From positions 3,658,001 to 3,722,000 of the forward strand of contig NZ_CP036278.1 of the NCBI RefSeq assembly GCF_007748035.1: a stretch of DNA of 64,000 nucleotides. Direction: 5' to 3'. The DNA is from Aeoliella mucimassa. Lineage in GTDB: Bacteria; Planctomycetota; Planctomycetia; Pirellulales; Lacipirellulaceae. A model generated the notes under the pieces. The model saw nothing but the letters and a program-made list of their open reading frames with translations, had not been told where the DNA came from and did not search any database. Positions 35,905-46,190 of the stretch are shown piece by piece. Every line of letters starts with the position of its first letter. The stretch's first letter is position 1. A program made the position numbers and the translations under genes.

Positions 35905-37454
35905 AGGGGGATCAAACCGTGCTTCTTTGGTGGACGGGTTTCACGTTTACGCAGAGTGTTTCGCAATGCGAGCGAAACCACTCCACGCGTTTGGCAGGGA
36001 GAAATAACGTCGGTAATCATACCGTGCGAGGCTGCCATGTAAGGCGAAGCGAATCGATCGCGATACTCTTCGACAAACTGGGCACGCAGTGCCTGGCGGT
36101 CTTCGGCCGCATCGAGTTCGCGACGGTACAGCACATTCACCGCACCCTCGGCACCCATCACAGCAATCTCGGCAGTCGGCCAGGCGAATACCATGTCGGC
36201 ACCGAGGTCGCTGCTGCACATCGCGAGGTACGAACCACCGTACGCCTTGCGGGTGATCACGGTAATCTTTGGCACCGTGGCCGCCGAATAGGCGAACAGC
36301 ATCTTCGCTCCATGGCGAATGATGCCGCCCTGCTCCTGGCTAACACCAGGCAGGAACCCAGGCACGTCGACCAGGGTGACCAGCGGAATATTGAACGCGT
36401 TGCAGAACCGAATGAAGCGAGCCCCTTTGTCCGAGGCATCGATATCAAGCGTACCCGCTTTGACCATTGGCTGGTTGGCCACCAGACCAACGACCATGCC
36501 GTTGATGCGACCGAAGCCGATGATCAGGTTCTGCGCGAAATCCTTGTGCACTTCGAGGAACTGACCAGGATCGAGCAACCGCTCAATCACTTCGTACATG
36601 TCCATCGTATCCTTGGCATCTTTCGGCACAATTTGATTCATTGCCTCGTCTTCGTCGAGGTTGATCTGATCATTGTAAAGATGCGGAGGATTCTCCAAGT
36701 TGTTCGGCGGCAAGTACGACAACAGTTCGCGAACCAATCCCATGGCGTGCTCGTCGTTGTCGGCCACAAAGTGCACGTTGCCGCTCAACGTGGCGTTGGC
36801 CGCTGCACTGCCGATCTCTTCCATCGTGGCATCCACGCCCGTGGCCCCCTTAATCACGCCAGGGCCGCAGATGAACATGTTCGCGTTCTCGCGAGTCATC
36901 ACCAGGAAGTCCATCAACGCTGGCGAGTAAGCAGCACCACCCGCACAGTTGCCCGCGATCACACCGATCTGAGGCACCGCACCCGAGAGTTGCACGTTGC
37001 GATAGAACACTTGGCCGTAACCCGACAGCGATTCGACCGCTTCCTGAATGCGGGCACCGCCGGAATCGTTGACGCCGACCACTGGCATGCCGCCTTCGAT
37101 GGCGTAGTCCATCAGGTCGCAGATCTTCTTCGCATGGCGTTGGCCAAGAGCACCGCCGCCGATCGTGGCGTCGTGGCTATACGCTGCGATGGGACGACCA
37201 TCGACCCAGCCGACACCGGTGACAACACCGTCGCCAGGCAGCGATTTGCCTTCCATGCCAAAGTCATGGCAGGCATGGTCGACGTGCATGCCCCATTCTT
37301 GAAAGGTATTCTCGTCGAAGAAAATACCAAGCCGCTCGCGGGCTGTCATCAGCCCTTTGGCGTGCCGCTTGTCAATCCGCTCCTGACCACCACCCAAGGC
37401 AGCCGTCTTGCGGCGTTTCTTGAGGTCGTCGAGCAGTTTCTTCTGAATGCTCAT
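35901..37454 (-). CDS. mmdA: Methylmalonyl-CoA decarboxylase alpha (carboxyltransferase) subunit
   Basis: This is a 517-residue acyl-CoA carboxyltransferase paralogous to PccB at 25184-26716. It has [66 protein letters not shown] and KAYGGSYLAM. It moves the carboxyl group of methylmalonyl-CoA to biotin on MmdC, releasing propionyl-CoA. An AAGGA site precedes the ATG. The linked mmdD-mmdC-mmdB genes make the Na+-pump decarboxylase the best reading. A biotin-dependent carboxylase is the alternative if the complex runs in reverse. A hairpin at 37501-37531 lies between it and meaB. Confidence 0.88.
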   Translation of the reverse strand: MSIQKKLLDDLKKRRKTAALGGGQERIDKRHAKGLMTARERLGIFFDENTFQEWGMHVDHACHDFGMEGKSLPGDGVVTGVGWVDGRPIAAYSHDATIGGGALGQRHAKKICDLMDYAIEGGMPVVGVNDSGGARIQEAVESLSGYGQVFYRNVQLSGAVPQIGVIAGNCAGGAAYSPALMDFLVMTRENANMFICGPGVIKGATGVDATMEEIGSAAANATLSGNVHFVADNDEHAMGLVRELLSYLPPNNLENPPHLYNDQINLDEDEAMNQIVPKDAKDTMDMYEVIERLLDPGQFLEVHKDFAQNLIIGFGRINGMVVGLVANQPMVKAGTLDIDASDKGARFIRFCNAFNIPLVTLVDVPGFLPGVSQEQGGIIRHGAKMLFAYSAATVPKITVITRKAYGGSYLAMCSSDLGADMVFAWPTAEIAVMGAEGAVNVLYRRELDAAEDRQALRAQFVEEYRDRFASPYMAASHGMITDVISPCQTRGVVSLALRNTLRKRETRPPKKHGLIPL

Positions 37455-37500
37455 CGGTTGATCCTTTTATGTGTCACTCTCAATCGAGTGAAAAACCTAT

Positions 37501-37531
37501 CGTTCGGAAGGAGATTCAATCCTTCCGGACG
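37501..37531 (-). terminator. Hairpin between meaB and mmdA (terminator or attenuator)
   Basis: CGTTCGGAAGGA and TCCTTCCGGACG pair at 11 of 12 positions around a 7-base loop. On the minus strand a T5 run follows within about seven bases, so it may partly end transcripts from the mutase genes before mmdA. Confidence 0.55.
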
Positions 37532-37549
37532 GGCCGGCGTAGTCTTCGA

Positions 37550-38581
37550 CTACTTAAGCCCGCACGCTTCTAATATTTGTCTGGCGGCAGCTTCTGGTGC
37601 TAAGGTACCTTCCAGCACTTGCGATTCTAAGTCGCCCCGCATTTCGACCACCGCCGGATTATTCCGCACGACTTGCTTGAGTTGCTCGTCGACGATGGTC
37701 CACATCCAGTTCGAACTCTGGCGACGACGACGCTCATCGAGCGCCCCCAACTCCTCCATCCGCTGGTGCCGGTGCTCGATGGCATTCCACACCTGGTCGA
37801 TGCTTTCGTGCTCGCGAGCACTGCACGTCAGCACAGTGGGAGGTTCCCCTCCCTGCGACGGCAACGCGTGCAAAATGCGTTCCAATTGCTTGGCAGCCAC
37901 TTCGGCTGGCTTGCGGTTGTCGCCGTCGGCTTTGTTCACAGCGATCACATCGACCAACTCCAGCAGCCCGCGTTTGATGCCCTGCAGTTCGTCACCGCCG
38001 CCTGGCATCATGAGTGCCAGGAAGCAATCGGTCATCTCGTCGACCATGGTTTCGGACTGCCCGACACCCACGGTTTCGACCAGCACGATTTCGAAACCAG
38101 CCGCCTCGCAAATGAGCATGGTCTCGCGAGTTTTTCGCGCAACGCCGCCCAAGGTTCCAGCAGAGGGTGAAGGACGGATGAACGCATTCGGTTCGGCCGA
38201 CAAGTGCGCCATGCGGGTCTTGTCGCCGAGGATGCTTCCGCCGCTCACGCCGCTCGAGGGGTCGACCGCCAGCACGGCGACCCTTCGTCCGCTGCGAGCC
38301 AGGTACGTGCCGAGCGCTTCGATAAACGTGCTTTTACCCACCCCAGGAGGACCGGTGATGCCAACTCGTATCGACTTGCCGGTGTGCGGCAAGATGCGCG
38401 TGATGAGTTGCTCGCCCATTTCCTGGTGCACGCCGCGAGTCGACTCAACTAGCGTGAGGGCTCGCGGCAGCACCGCGACGTCGCGCGCAATAACACCTTC
38501 AAAGTATTCATCGAGGGTCAGTTGTCGGCGGCGTGGCGAAGTTGCCATTGCAGGTCTATCGGTTGTCGAGGCTTGTTGCAT
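37550..38581 (-). CDS. meaB: Methylmalonyl-CoA mutase-associated GTPase
   Basis: This 343-residue G3E-family P-loop GTPase of the MeaB/ArgK type has Walker A GITGPPGVGKSTF, the VLAVDPSSGVSGGSILGDKTRM switch, DEMTDCFLALMMPGGGDELQGIKRG and the NKADGDN base-recognition motif. MeaB guards methylmalonyl-CoA mutase: it gates cobalamin loading and ejects damaged cofactor. It follows mutB by about 106 bases in the same direction, the expected neighbour. The C-terminus contains a helical dimerisation arm (DEQLKQVVRNNPAVVEMRGDLE). A start at 38548 is possible; the upstream ATG is kept because it is the longest plausible form. Confidence 0.94.
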   Translation of the reverse strand: MQQASTTDRPAMATSPRRRQLTLDEYFEGVIARDVAVLPRALTLVESTRGVHQEMGEQLITRILPHTGKSIRVGITGPPGVGKSTFIEALGTYLARSGRRVAVLAVDPSSGVSGGSILGDKTRMAHLSAEPNAFIRPSPSAGTLGGVARKTRETMLICEAAGFEIVLVETVGVGQSETMVDEMTDCFLALMMPGGGDELQGIKRGLLELVDVIAVNKADGDNRKPAEVAAKQLERILHALPSQGGEPPTVLTCSAREHESIDQVWNAIEHRHQRMEELGALDERRRRQSSNWMWTIVDEQLKQVVRNNPAVVEMRGDLESQVLEGTLAPEAAARQILEACGLK

Positions 38582-38687
38582 ACTTCAGCGGTCCTTCCCT
38601 ATGTTGCGATCACGACACCAGTATTCACTGCTGGTTAGCATCGCGATCACAACTCAGGAAGTTCAGCGTAACCAGACAGTCGTCGGG

Positions 38688-40871
38688 CTAGCTAAGGTTG
38701 TACTCCAACCGTTTGCCCAGGGCGCGGAGCAGCTTGGCGGCTGCTTCGCCGATCACGGTTCCGGGACCGAAGACCGCCACCGCTCCCGACTCGTAGAGGG
38801 CGTCGTAATCCTCCGGCGGAATAACACCGCCGACGACGATCATGATGTCATCACGCCCCAAGGCGGCGAGTTCGTCGAGGAGCAGCGGCACCAAGGTCAA
38901 GTGACCTGCGGCCAGCGAACTGACACCGACGACATGCACGTCGTTCTCGACCGCGTGCCGAGCCGTCTCGGCAGCAGTGCGGAACAGCGGGCCGATGTCC
39001 ACATCGAAACCCAAGTCGGCAAACGCACTGGCAATGACCTTTTGTCCTCGATCGTGACCATCCTGCCCCATCTTGGCGATGAGAATCCGCGGCCGGCGGC
39101 CGTCGAGTTGTTCGAACTCACTTACCAACTGGCGAACTTCGTCCGCATGTGCTTTGTCACCCACTTCGCTTCCATATACTCCACGTACGGATTGAACGGG
39201 GGCCTCATAGCGACCGTAAACATCTTCCAAAGCATTCGAGATCTCACCCACCGTGGCTTGCACCCGAGCCGCAGCAACGGCCAGCTCCAGCAAGTTGCCG
39301 GTGCCATCTTTAGCTGCTTCGCGAAGTGCATTCAACGTGGCGTCGACCTTCACTTGATCGCGTTCGGCTCGCAGCTTCTTCAAGCTGGCAATTTGCGATT
39401 CGCGGACTGCAGTATTGTCGACGTGCAGTACCTTCAGCATCTCCTCTTCCTTCGGACGATACTTGTTCACACCGATCACGACTTGCTGTCCCGAGTCGAT
39501 GCGAGCCTGGGTGCGAACCGCTGCTTCTTCGATTCGCATCTTGGGAATGCCTGCCTGGATGGCTTTGGTCATTCCGCCGAGCTCTTCGACTTCGCAGATG
39601 TGCTGCCAGGCTCGTTGAGCAAGATCGTGCGTCAGGCGTTCCACGTAGTAGCTTCCGCCCCATGGGTCGACCACATCGCAGGTGTCGGTTTCCTGTTGCA
39701 GGAACAACTGCGTATTGCGGGCAATGCGGGCGGAGAAGTCGCTCGGCAGCGCGAGGGCTTCGTCCAACGCATTCGTGTGCAGCGACTGGGTATGGCCATG
39801 CGTGGCTCCCATCGCTTCGACACACGTGCGGATCACGTTGTTGTAAACGTCTTGAGCGGTGAGGCTCCAGCCGCTTGTCTGACTGTGGGTCCGCAAGCTC
39901 ATGCTCTTCGGGTTCTTCGGATCGAACTGCTTGATGAGCTTCGCCCAGATCATGCGGCCAGCCCGCATCTTGGCGATCTCCATAAAGTAGTTCATGCCGA
40001 TCGCCCAGAAGAACGACAGACGGGGAGCAAACGCGTCGACTTCCAGACCTGCTTCACGACCCGTGCGAACGTACTCGAGTCCGTCGGCGAGCGTGTAAGC
40101 CAGCTCGAGATCGGCGGTCGCACCGGCTTCCTGCATGTGGTAGCCGCTGATGCTGATGCTGTTGAACTTAGGCATCTTCTCGCTGGTGTACCGGAAGATA
40201 TCCGCGATGATGCGAATACTCGGTTCAGGCGGGTAGATGTAGGTGTTACGAACCATGAACTCCTTGAGAATGTCGTTCTGGATCGTACCGGCGAGCTGCT
40301 CTGGCTTCACGCCTTGCTCCTCGGCGGCCACGATATAGAGGGCCATGATCGGCAGCACGGCTCCGTTCATGGTCATCGACACGCTCATGCGATCGAGCGG
40401 AATGCCGTCGAACAGCATCCGCATGTCGTGGATGCTATCGATCGCGACGCCAGCCATGCCGACGTCGCCAGCGACCCGCGGATGATCCGAGTCGTAGCCG
40501 CGGTGTGTCGACAGGTCGAACGCAATGCTCAACCCCTTTTGACCCGCTGCCAGGTTCCGACGGTAGAACGCGTTCGACTCTTTCGCGGTCGAGAATCCCG
40601 CGTACTGACGAATGGTCCACGGCCGCATCGTGTACATCGTGGTATAAGGACCACGCAGGAACGGCGGCATGCCGGGCATGGTTTGCAGGTGCTCTACACC
40701 TTCCAAGTCGGCAGCGGAGTAGAGCGGCCGCACCGGAATCTGCTCGGGCGTTTGCCAGGTCAGATCCTCCGCTTTCGTACCAGTGGCTTCATGCCAAGCG
40801 TCGTACGTTGCCGGTGTGGCCGGACGCTCGGCGAACGGCACATCCGCAAAATTGGGAACAGGGTTACTCAT
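38688..40871 (-). CDS. mutB: Methylmalonyl-CoA mutase, large (catalytic) subunit
   Basis: This is a 727-residue adenosylcobalamin enzyme that interconverts (R)-methylmalonyl-CoA and succinyl-CoA. The start at 40871 overlaps the mutA stop (ATGA) and has AAGGAG upstream; a longer frame to 40925 runs into mutA. The TIM barrel has [43 protein letters not shown] and [10 protein letters not shown]. The C-terminal B12 domain has the DxHxxG ligand motif ([14 protein letters not shown]) and [12 protein letters not shown]. Length matches the catalytic subunit of heterodimeric mutases. Confidence 0.97.
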   Translation of the reverse strand: MSNPVPNFADVPFAERPATPATYDAWHEATGTKAEDLTWQTPEQIPVRPLYSAADLEGVEHLQTMPGMPPFLRGPYTTMYTMRPWTIRQYAGFSTAKESNAFYRRNLAAGQKGLSIAFDLSTHRGYDSDHPRVAGDVGMAGVAIDSIHDMRMLFDGIPLDRMSVSMTMNGAVLPIMALYIVAAEEQGVKPEQLAGTIQNDILKEFMVRNTYIYPPEPSIRIIADIFRYTSEKMPKFNSISISGYHMQEAGATADLELAYTLADGLEYVRTGREAGLEVDAFAPRLSFFWAIGMNYFMEIAKMRAGRMIWAKLIKQFDPKNPKSMSLRTHSQTSGWSLTAQDVYNNVIRTCVEAMGATHGHTQSLHTNALDEALALPSDFSARIARNTQLFLQQETDTCDVVDPWGGSYYVERLTHDLAQRAWQHICEVEELGGMTKAIQAGIPKMRIEEAAVRTQARIDSGQQVVIGVNKYRPKEEEMLKVLHVDNTAVRESQIASLKKLRAERDQVKVDATLNALREAAKDGTGNLLELAVAAARVQATVGEISNALEDVYGRYEAPVQSVRGVYGSEVGDKAHADEVRQLVSEFEQLDGRRPRILIAKMGQDGHDRGQKVIASAFADLGFDVDIGPLFRTAAETARHAVENDVHVVGVSSLAAGHLTLVPLLLDELAALGRDDIMIVVGGVIPPEDYDALYESGAVAVFGPGTVIGEAAAKLLRALGKRLEYNLS

Positions 40872-42973
40872 TGCAACACTCCTTCCTCGCGTAAGAGATC
40901 CGCGAGCGTGCTGAGCACATCGCACTTAATGAAAATAAACCGATCGACACCTGCCTGGCTCCAAGCGGCTTCGTTTTCGCCAGGGTGGCCAGCCAGCACC
41001 ACGGTGCGAGCACCGGCTGCTTTCAGCTTTGCGGCAGCGTCGGGGACGAACTCAGGATACAGTTTGTCGGACGAACAAATCACAGCGACCTTCGCACCCG
41101 ACTCGGCGAACGCTGCCACGGCGGCATCCACGTCGGCGAATCCATTGTTCGAAGGCACTTCGAATCCGCCGGCCTCGAAGAAGTTCTTCGAGAACGTCGC
41201 GCGGGCGGTGTGGTGGGCAATCGGGCCCAGGTTGGCCAGGAAGACCTGGGGACGACTTCCCTTTTCTTCCAACCACTTGTCGCTTGCGTCTCGCAACACT
41301 TCGAAGGGAGCCGCAAACGGATGGGGAGCAACCGGCGTGATCTGCGTCGGCGAGTCGCCGAAGCCAATCGCTTTGGCTAGTTGTCCGATGGAAGCTCCAG
41401 CGGCGGCCGCTTCGGAAGCAGCGGCAATCTTGCAACTGGCCGAAGCCAGGCTGCCGAGTCCGTCGCCAGCGTACCGAGCGGAAGCCAAGCGGTCGGAGGC
41501 CGCTTTTCGCAAGGCCGACAGGTCCGGCGTTTCGCGGACAATGGCGTCTTCCGCTACGTTCGGGAACTCGCTGACACCGGTGATGCCTTCCTTGCGGCTG
41601 GCAATACCCTTGGCCCGCGGAGTGAATGCCGACTCGATCTGGTCGGCCACCCAACCACTCTCGATGGCCTTGGTCATGCCGCCCTGACGTTCGATCTCTT
41701 GCATGAGATCCCACGCCTTCCTGGCAAACTGATCGGCCAGCCAATCCATGTACCAACTACCGCCAGCCGGATCGACAATGCGATTCAGATGCGACTCGTC
41801 TTGCAGCACATGCAGCGTGTTGCGAGCGACCCGCCGACTGTTGGCATCAGGCAACCCGAGCACCACATCGAACGGTTCGGAAGTAATGACTTCGGCCCCG
41901 CCGACACCAGCGGCGAACACGGCAACTGTGTTCCGCAGCATGTTGACGTAAGGGTCGCGGGCAGTGAGCACTCGCTTGCTGACTCGCGTGTGCAGTTTCA
42001 TAGCAGCCGCTTCGGGCTTGCCGCCGCACGCTTCGACTACCCGCGCCCACAAACTGCGGGCCGCGCGAAGCTTCGCGATGCTCAAGAACTGGTGCGTGCC
42101 GACACTCATACTAAACAGGATTTGCTTGGCAGCGTCTTCAACGCTCATACCAGCCGCGGTCATCGACCGCAGGTACTCGATGCCAGTCGCCATGCTGAAC
42201 GCAATGTCCTGCACGACCGTCGCACCAGCGTGGTGGTAAGCAGCCGTGCCGACCCGTACAGCGGTGACGTTGGGATAGTTCTCGCTGGTCCACTTCGCCA
42301 AGTCGGCCATGGCTTCCAAGGCCGCGGACGAAGTCGTCGGCAGCTGACCATCGCGGGCGAGCACTGCCAGCGGATCGGCGTTGAACGCGCCGGAAGCTTG
42401 CTCGGCACTCAGACCTCGGCGTCGCCAGAGTGCGACCACCTGGGCAGCGGCCGGCAAGAACGCCGCACCAGCTTCCAAGGCGAGGCCCACCATATCAAGC
42501 TCCACGTCTTTCAGCACCGCATCAAGATCGTCCACATGATAGGCAGCCACTCCGTCGCGTCCCGACAGCTCTTCGGCCGCAGGATCGTCGGCATCGGTTC
42601 CGCCACGAGCAGCACAGTCGAGCCGCAGCAAGATGGAGGTCACTCCTCCTTCGAGGTCGGCCAGAATCTGCTTATTGGTGGTCGCCAGGTCGGGGTGCTT
42701 GAACTCCTGTCGCAAGTCCCATCCGGTTTCCGCATTCCCCAGGGGAGCGGATCCACGCAGATAATGGGAGAAGCCGGGAAAACCATTGGGGTCTTCGGCG
42801 GAGTTCCAATCCTGCGCGGTGTAGACCGGCTGGACATCCACACCTTCGTAGGTGCGAGTGACCAGCTTCTTCTCAAACGGCGCCCCGGCAAGATCCTTTT
42901 CGACTTGCTCCCGCCAGGCGTCGTAACTTACGGGTGCAAAGTCATCGCTGACACTAAACTCAGTGTTTTCCAT
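40868..42973 (-). CDS. mutA: Methylmalonyl-CoA mutase, small (non-catalytic) subunit
   Basis: This 701-residue MutA partner is homologous to MutB but lacks the cobalamin-binding histidine: at the DxHxxG position it has [13 protein letters not shown]. This is the normal state for MutA, which structures the heterodimer. Marks include [38 protein letters not shown] and [34 protein letters not shown]. It is the first gene of the mutA-mutB pair with an ATGA overlap. The reverse strand carries very long open frames here, which are shadows of this codon bias. Confidence 0.96.
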   Translation of the reverse strand: MENTEFSVSDDFAPVSYDAWREQVEKDLAGAPFEKKLVTRTYEGVDVQPVYTAQDWNSAEDPNGFPGFSHYLRGSAPLGNAETGWDLRQEFKHPDLATTNKQILADLEGGVTSILLRLDCAARGGTDADDPAAEELSGRDGVAAYHVDDLDAVLKDVELDMVGLALEAGAAFLPAAAQVVALWRRRGLSAEQASGAFNADPLAVLARDGQLPTTSSAALEAMADLAKWTSENYPNVTAVRVGTAAYHHAGATVVQDIAFSMATGIEYLRSMTAAGMSVEDAAKQILFSMSVGTHQFLSIAKLRAARSLWARVVEACGGKPEAAAMKLHTRVSKRVLTARDPYVNMLRNTVAVFAAGVGGAEVITSEPFDVVLGLPDANSRRVARNTLHVLQDESHLNRIVDPAGGSWYMDWLADQFARKAWDLMQEIERQGGMTKAIESGWVADQIESAFTPRAKGIASRKEGITGVSEFPNVAEDAIVRETPDLSALRKAASDRLASARYAGDGLGSLASASCKIAAASEAAAAGASIGQLAKAIGFGDSPTQITPVAPHPFAAPFEVLRDASDKWLEEKGSRPQVFLANLGPIAHHTARATFSKNFFEAGGFEVPSNNGFADVDAAVAAFAESGAKVAVICSSDKLYPEFVPDAAAKLKAAGARTVVLAGHPGENEAAWSQAGVDRFIFIKCDVLSTLADLLREEGVLQ

Positions 42974-43092
42974 CGTTCAAACACATCTTGGTTAGTACGA
43001 GTCGTAGAGCCATGCTTCCGAACCGGCAGCCAGCGTATCGCAGGGTGCTGCGGATACGGAAGAACATCAACACATCATGCGCTCTTGTTCAA

Positions 43093-43506
43093 TTACTCAG
43101 CAGGTTCGCACAACTCGGTGAGTACGCCGTGCGTGCTCTTGGGGTGAGCGAATGCGATCTTCATGTGATGAGCACCCAAGCGTGGTGTCTCGTCGATCAT
43201 TCGCAGACCGGACTCTTTGAGGTCGGCAATTCGCTCCTCAATATCGTCCACGGTAAAGGCCAAATGGTGAAGCCCTTCCCCCCTAGTTTCTAGAAATTTC
43301 GCGATCGGACTGGATGGATCAGTCGGTTCCAGCAATTCCAGCCGAACGTCGCCCACTTTAAAGAATCCGACTTTTACCTTCTGGGTTGCCACTTCTTCGT
43401 AACACTCAAACTCGGCCCCCAGGTGTTCCTCGTAAAAAGGACGCTGGGCGTCGATTGACTTTACGGCAATTCCAACATGATTTAATGCCTTGACCGGTTT
43501 TTTCAC
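43093..43506 (-). CDS. mce: Methylmalonyl-CoA epimerase
   Basis: This 137-residue VOC-fold enzyme converts (S)- and (R)-methylmalonyl-CoA. It starts with GTG at 43506, six bases after AGGAG. Motifs are LNHVGIAVKSIDAQRPFYEEHLGAEF, LELLEPTDPSSPIAKFLETRGEGLHHLAFTVDDIEERI, and AHHMKIAFAHPKSTHGVLTELCE, with metal ligand His12 (NHVG), His in GLHHLAF and Glu in LTELCE. It sits just upstream of mutA and completes the route between PccAB and the mutase. The length is standard. Confidence 0.95.
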   Translation of the reverse strand: MKKPVKALNHVGIAVKSIDAQRPFYEEHLGAEFECYEEVATQKVKVGFFKVGDVRLELLEPTDPSSPIAKFLETRGEGLHHLAFTVDDIEERIADLKESGLRMIDETPRLGAHHMKIAFAHPKSTHGVLTELCEPAE

Positions 43507-43524
43507 AGTTAGCTCCTAGTTTAT

Positions 43525-45021
43525 TCAGTTGCTTGGGCAGCGAGGCGTACGGAGAGTTGACAGCAAATCGCGAATCCGGCCGAGCCAGTAGCGTGTTGCG
43601 GTATTGGGTATCTCCATCAAGCTCCGCGTCAGGTCAAAATTGGATAGTCTCGTTGCAAAGTCGCGGCAGTGAGGCATCACGGCCCATCTGCGCGGCCACT
43701 CCGCAATTAATTGTTGTACGAATTGCCCGAACAACACTTCGTCCAGGCGATCGTCTTCACCACTCAAATCGTTTAGCACCCCGTCGAAGGTGTGCAGGGT
43801 CTTCCGAAAAAGTACCAAGTCGGCACCCAATCGCAAACCCGCCAAGTGGTAGGCTTCGTCGAGCATGCCGACGAGCCATCGCATGCCTGGCAGTTCGCCT
43901 TGGCGAACCCGTTTGATCCATTGCTGTGCGACCTCGTGCAGCGCTGGTGCGTCGTCGATGCGAGTTGCAATCGACTCCAGAGCCCGCACCACTCCGGTGG
44001 AGCTGAGCGTTGCTGCGGCCAGCAACACCTGCACTAGCGATACACGCTCCTGCTCGGTGAGCACACCGACCAGGCTCCAGTCGAGCACGCCGAGCCGACC
44101 ATCGTCGGTCACCATGAGGTTGCCCGCGTGCGGATCGCAATGGAACAGCGACTGGCAATCAGCCGACAGCACCGGCTTGGCCACCAAAGCTTCGACTACC
44201 AGATTCGCCAGTGCTCGTCGCGAGTGCTGGTTGTCTGTCTCGAAGTCGGTGACCTTCATGCCCTGGAGCTGTTCCATGTCCGTAACGCGGCTCGTGCAAT
44301 TCTCGTAAAGCTCTGGGATGTGTACTCGTGGGTCGTCGGCGTAGTACTCGTGGGCGAGGGCCAGATTTCGCTGTTCCTTGTCCAGGTGCACTTCCGCTTG
44401 CAACTTGTCGCGTACTTGTTCAAACGTTTCCCGGTAGTCGAGTGAAGGGATTCCATACTCCTCACACTTTTCGTCCAGGTGCTCGCCAACCAAGCTGGCC
44501 AGAGCAAGTTCTTCCTCTAATCGCTGTTCGATGCCAGGCTTCAGCAGCTTGAACACGCCGAGCCGGTCGCCATGGATACCGCGTTGGCGATATCCAATGA
44601 CCACGGCCACACTGGCCTCGGCAATCGCCGGCGGGGTGAGCGTGATCCCCAGGCGGTCGAGCGGCCCCAGCTCTTCGCTCAAGGCTCGCTCAATGTCGTC
44701 GGGTTGCACGCTCGGAGGTAACGATTCGAGTTGTTGCAATTCCCCTCGCAATTCCTGCGCCAATTGCGAATCGCGGGCGAGCACCTGTCCCAGCTTGTGG
44801 AGAACCGGGCACGCCCGCGCTAGCACGGATAGCCGCTGCGAGATGGTAGCCGACGGAGACATCGCGAGTTGTTCGGCCAAAATCTGCCGCTGACGGGCTT
44901 CGGGCAAGTGCTCGAGAAACAAGCCAAGCGCACTGGCTACCGGCCTGGAGAATCGCTGATATTCTCCAGGCAGCACCGACGCAATCGCGGCGGGATCGAT
45001 GAGTGTGCCCCAGTCGAACAA
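43525..45021 (-). CDS. ABC1/AarF/UbiB-family kinase-like protein
   Basis: This 498-residue protein has the ABC1 kinase-like core: KLGQVLARD (the KxGQ motif), AIAEASVAVVIGYRQRG with an Ala-rich loop replacing the P-loop, VFKLLKPGIEQRLEEEL, FHCDPHAGNLMVTDDGRLGVLDWSLVG (catalytic HxDxHxGN and DFG-like DW). These atypical kinases support ubiquinone and other lipid metabolism. Here it is tucked between phaC and the epimerase and has no ubi genes around it. The start appears to be TTG at 45021; other starts are possible. A role in PHA granule or membrane lipid handling is speculation from context. Confidence 0.85.
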   Translation of the reverse strand: MFDWGTLIDPAAIASVLPGEYQRFSRPVASALGLFLEHLPEARQRQILAEQLAMSPSATISQRLSVLARACPVLHKLGQVLARDSQLAQELRGELQQLESLPPSVQPDDIERALSEELGPLDRLGITLTPPAIAEASVAVVIGYRQRGIHGDRLGVFKLLKPGIEQRLEEELALASLVGEHLDEKCEEYGIPSLDYRETFEQVRDKLQAEVHLDKEQRNLALAHEYYADDPRVHIPELYENCTSRVTDMEQLQGMKVTDFETDNQHSRRALANLVVEALVAKPVLSADCQSLFHCDPHAGNLMVTDDGRLGVLDWSLVGVLTEQERVSLVQVLLAAATLSSTGVVRALESIATRIDDAPALHEVAQQWIKRVRQGELPGMRWLVGMLDEAYHLAGLRLGADLVLFRKTLHTFDGVLNDLSGEDDRLDEVLFGQFVQQLIAEWPRRWAVMPHCRDFATRLSNFDLTRSLMEIPNTATRYWLGRIRDLLSTLRTPRCPSN

Positions 45022-45072
45022 CGTACTTACTCGATAAATCGAGCCCTCAATAAGTGGGCGGACGCAGGCAAA

Positions 45073-46179
45073 TCAGGCTGATCGGCTCGCTAACCACGAT
45101 TCGATATGAGGCCAGGTGCTCTTTTCAGCCCCTCGGCCGGCCATGATTCCGATGTGTCCGCCACGAACGCGGAGCACTTCCTTGTCTCCACTACTGACCA
45201 TATCCATGATCCGTTCCGACTGACAGGGTGGCGTGATGTGATCCGACTCGGCAATCACATTCAGCAGACTCGCCCGAATATCGCTTAAATGGACCGGTTC
45301 GCCGCGAATCACCAACGCATCTTCCATCAGGCGGTTCTCTTTGTAGAAGTCGTTGATCAGCTGTTTATAGGCGTTGCCGGCCATCGGAATGATGTCCCGC
45401 ACCCAAGTATTCATGGCGTGCCAGGCTTCGGTAGCCGCATCATTGTCGAGGTTATCCCACAACATCGTGTAGCTACCGACGTAGTTCTCGACCGGCTTGA
45501 GCATCTTGGCCCCCGAATCGATCATCTCGCCGGGGACGTTGCCGAACTTCTCGACAATCATGTCCGCGTTAAACGCAGGATCGCTCGACCAACGAGTGAA
45601 TCCCCCTTGGGTTTTATCGGAGAAATCAAGCGGAGCGGTCAGCAGAATTAGATTCTTCAGCCCTTCGTTCGGCCGTAGTGCCGCGTAGAGCGTCGAAATC
45701 AACGCGCCCAAACACCAGCCGAGCATGCTGAATTCGGCGGAGCCCGACAGGGCCTTCACTTTGCGGACCACCCGCGGCAAATACTCCAGGGCGTAGTCGT
45801 CGAATTGCATTTGTTGGTCTTCCGGCCCTGGGGCTCCCCAATCGAGCAGGAACAGGTCGTAGCCCTCGGCCAGCATGTATTCCACAAAGCTGTGCCCGGG
45901 CCTCAAATCAAGCACGTGAGGCCGGTTCATGATGGCGAAGACCATGAGCAGGGGAACTGGCTTCCGCTCATTCGCCGGAACAGGCGATACGTACCGGTAA
46001 AGCTTGGCCTTGTTCAGGGTCCAAACCAACTGCTTAGGGGTTTGTGCAATTTTGGCGTCGGTGGTCAGAAACCGATTAAATCGCTGTGCACGCTCAAACG
46101 TTTTGTGCCACTCCGCACACACGTCGGCAAAGGAAATCGTTTCTTGAACCGAGCATTCGGAATCGGTAGTCGCAGACAT
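45073..46179 (-). CDS. phaC: Class III-type PHA synthase PhaC (copy 2)
   Basis: This is a 368-residue PHA synthase. The ATG at 46179 has AAAGGAG upstream and lies 11 bases after the phaE stop; a longer frame to 46227 overlaps that gene. The triad is Cys156 in GWCLGA, Asp313 in AESDHITPP and His342 in RGGHIGIMAG. FAIMNRPHVLDLRP and FLLDWGAPGPED are family signatures. Its box differs from GYCMGG in copy 1, and overall the two share only the family core, so they are old paralogues rather than a recent duplication. It is in line with phaE, phaB and phaA upstream, a complete acetyl-CoA-to-PHB route. Confidence 0.94.
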   Translation of the reverse strand: MSATTDSECSVQETISFADVCAEWHKTFERAQRFNRFLTTDAKIAQTPKQLVWTLNKAKLYRYVSPVPANERKPVPLLMVFAIMNRPHVLDLRPGHSFVEYMLAEGYDLFLLDWGAPGPEDQQMQFDDYALEYLPRVVRKVKALSGSAEFSMLGWCLGALISTLYAALRPNEGLKNLILLTAPLDFSDKTQGGFTRWSSDPAFNADMIVEKFGNVPGEMIDSGAKMLKPVENYVGSYTMLWDNLDNDAATEAWHAMNTWVRDIIPMAGNAYKQLINDFYKENRLMEDALVIRGEPVHLSDIRASLLNVIAESDHITPPCQSERIMDMVSSGDKEVLRVRGGHIGIMAGRGAEKSTWPHIESWLASRSA

Positions 46180-46190
46180 CGGTAGCTCCT

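Noticed and set aside
35919..41687. A 1922-codon plus-strand open frame
   Set aside because: It lies antisense to mmdA, meaB and the mutase genes, which have clear family matches. Its translation is His/Arg-rich and has no domain pattern; it is a shadow of GC-rich codon bias.
41381..43147. A 588-codon plus-strand frame
   Set aside because: It is antisense to mutA and of the same kind as the frame above.
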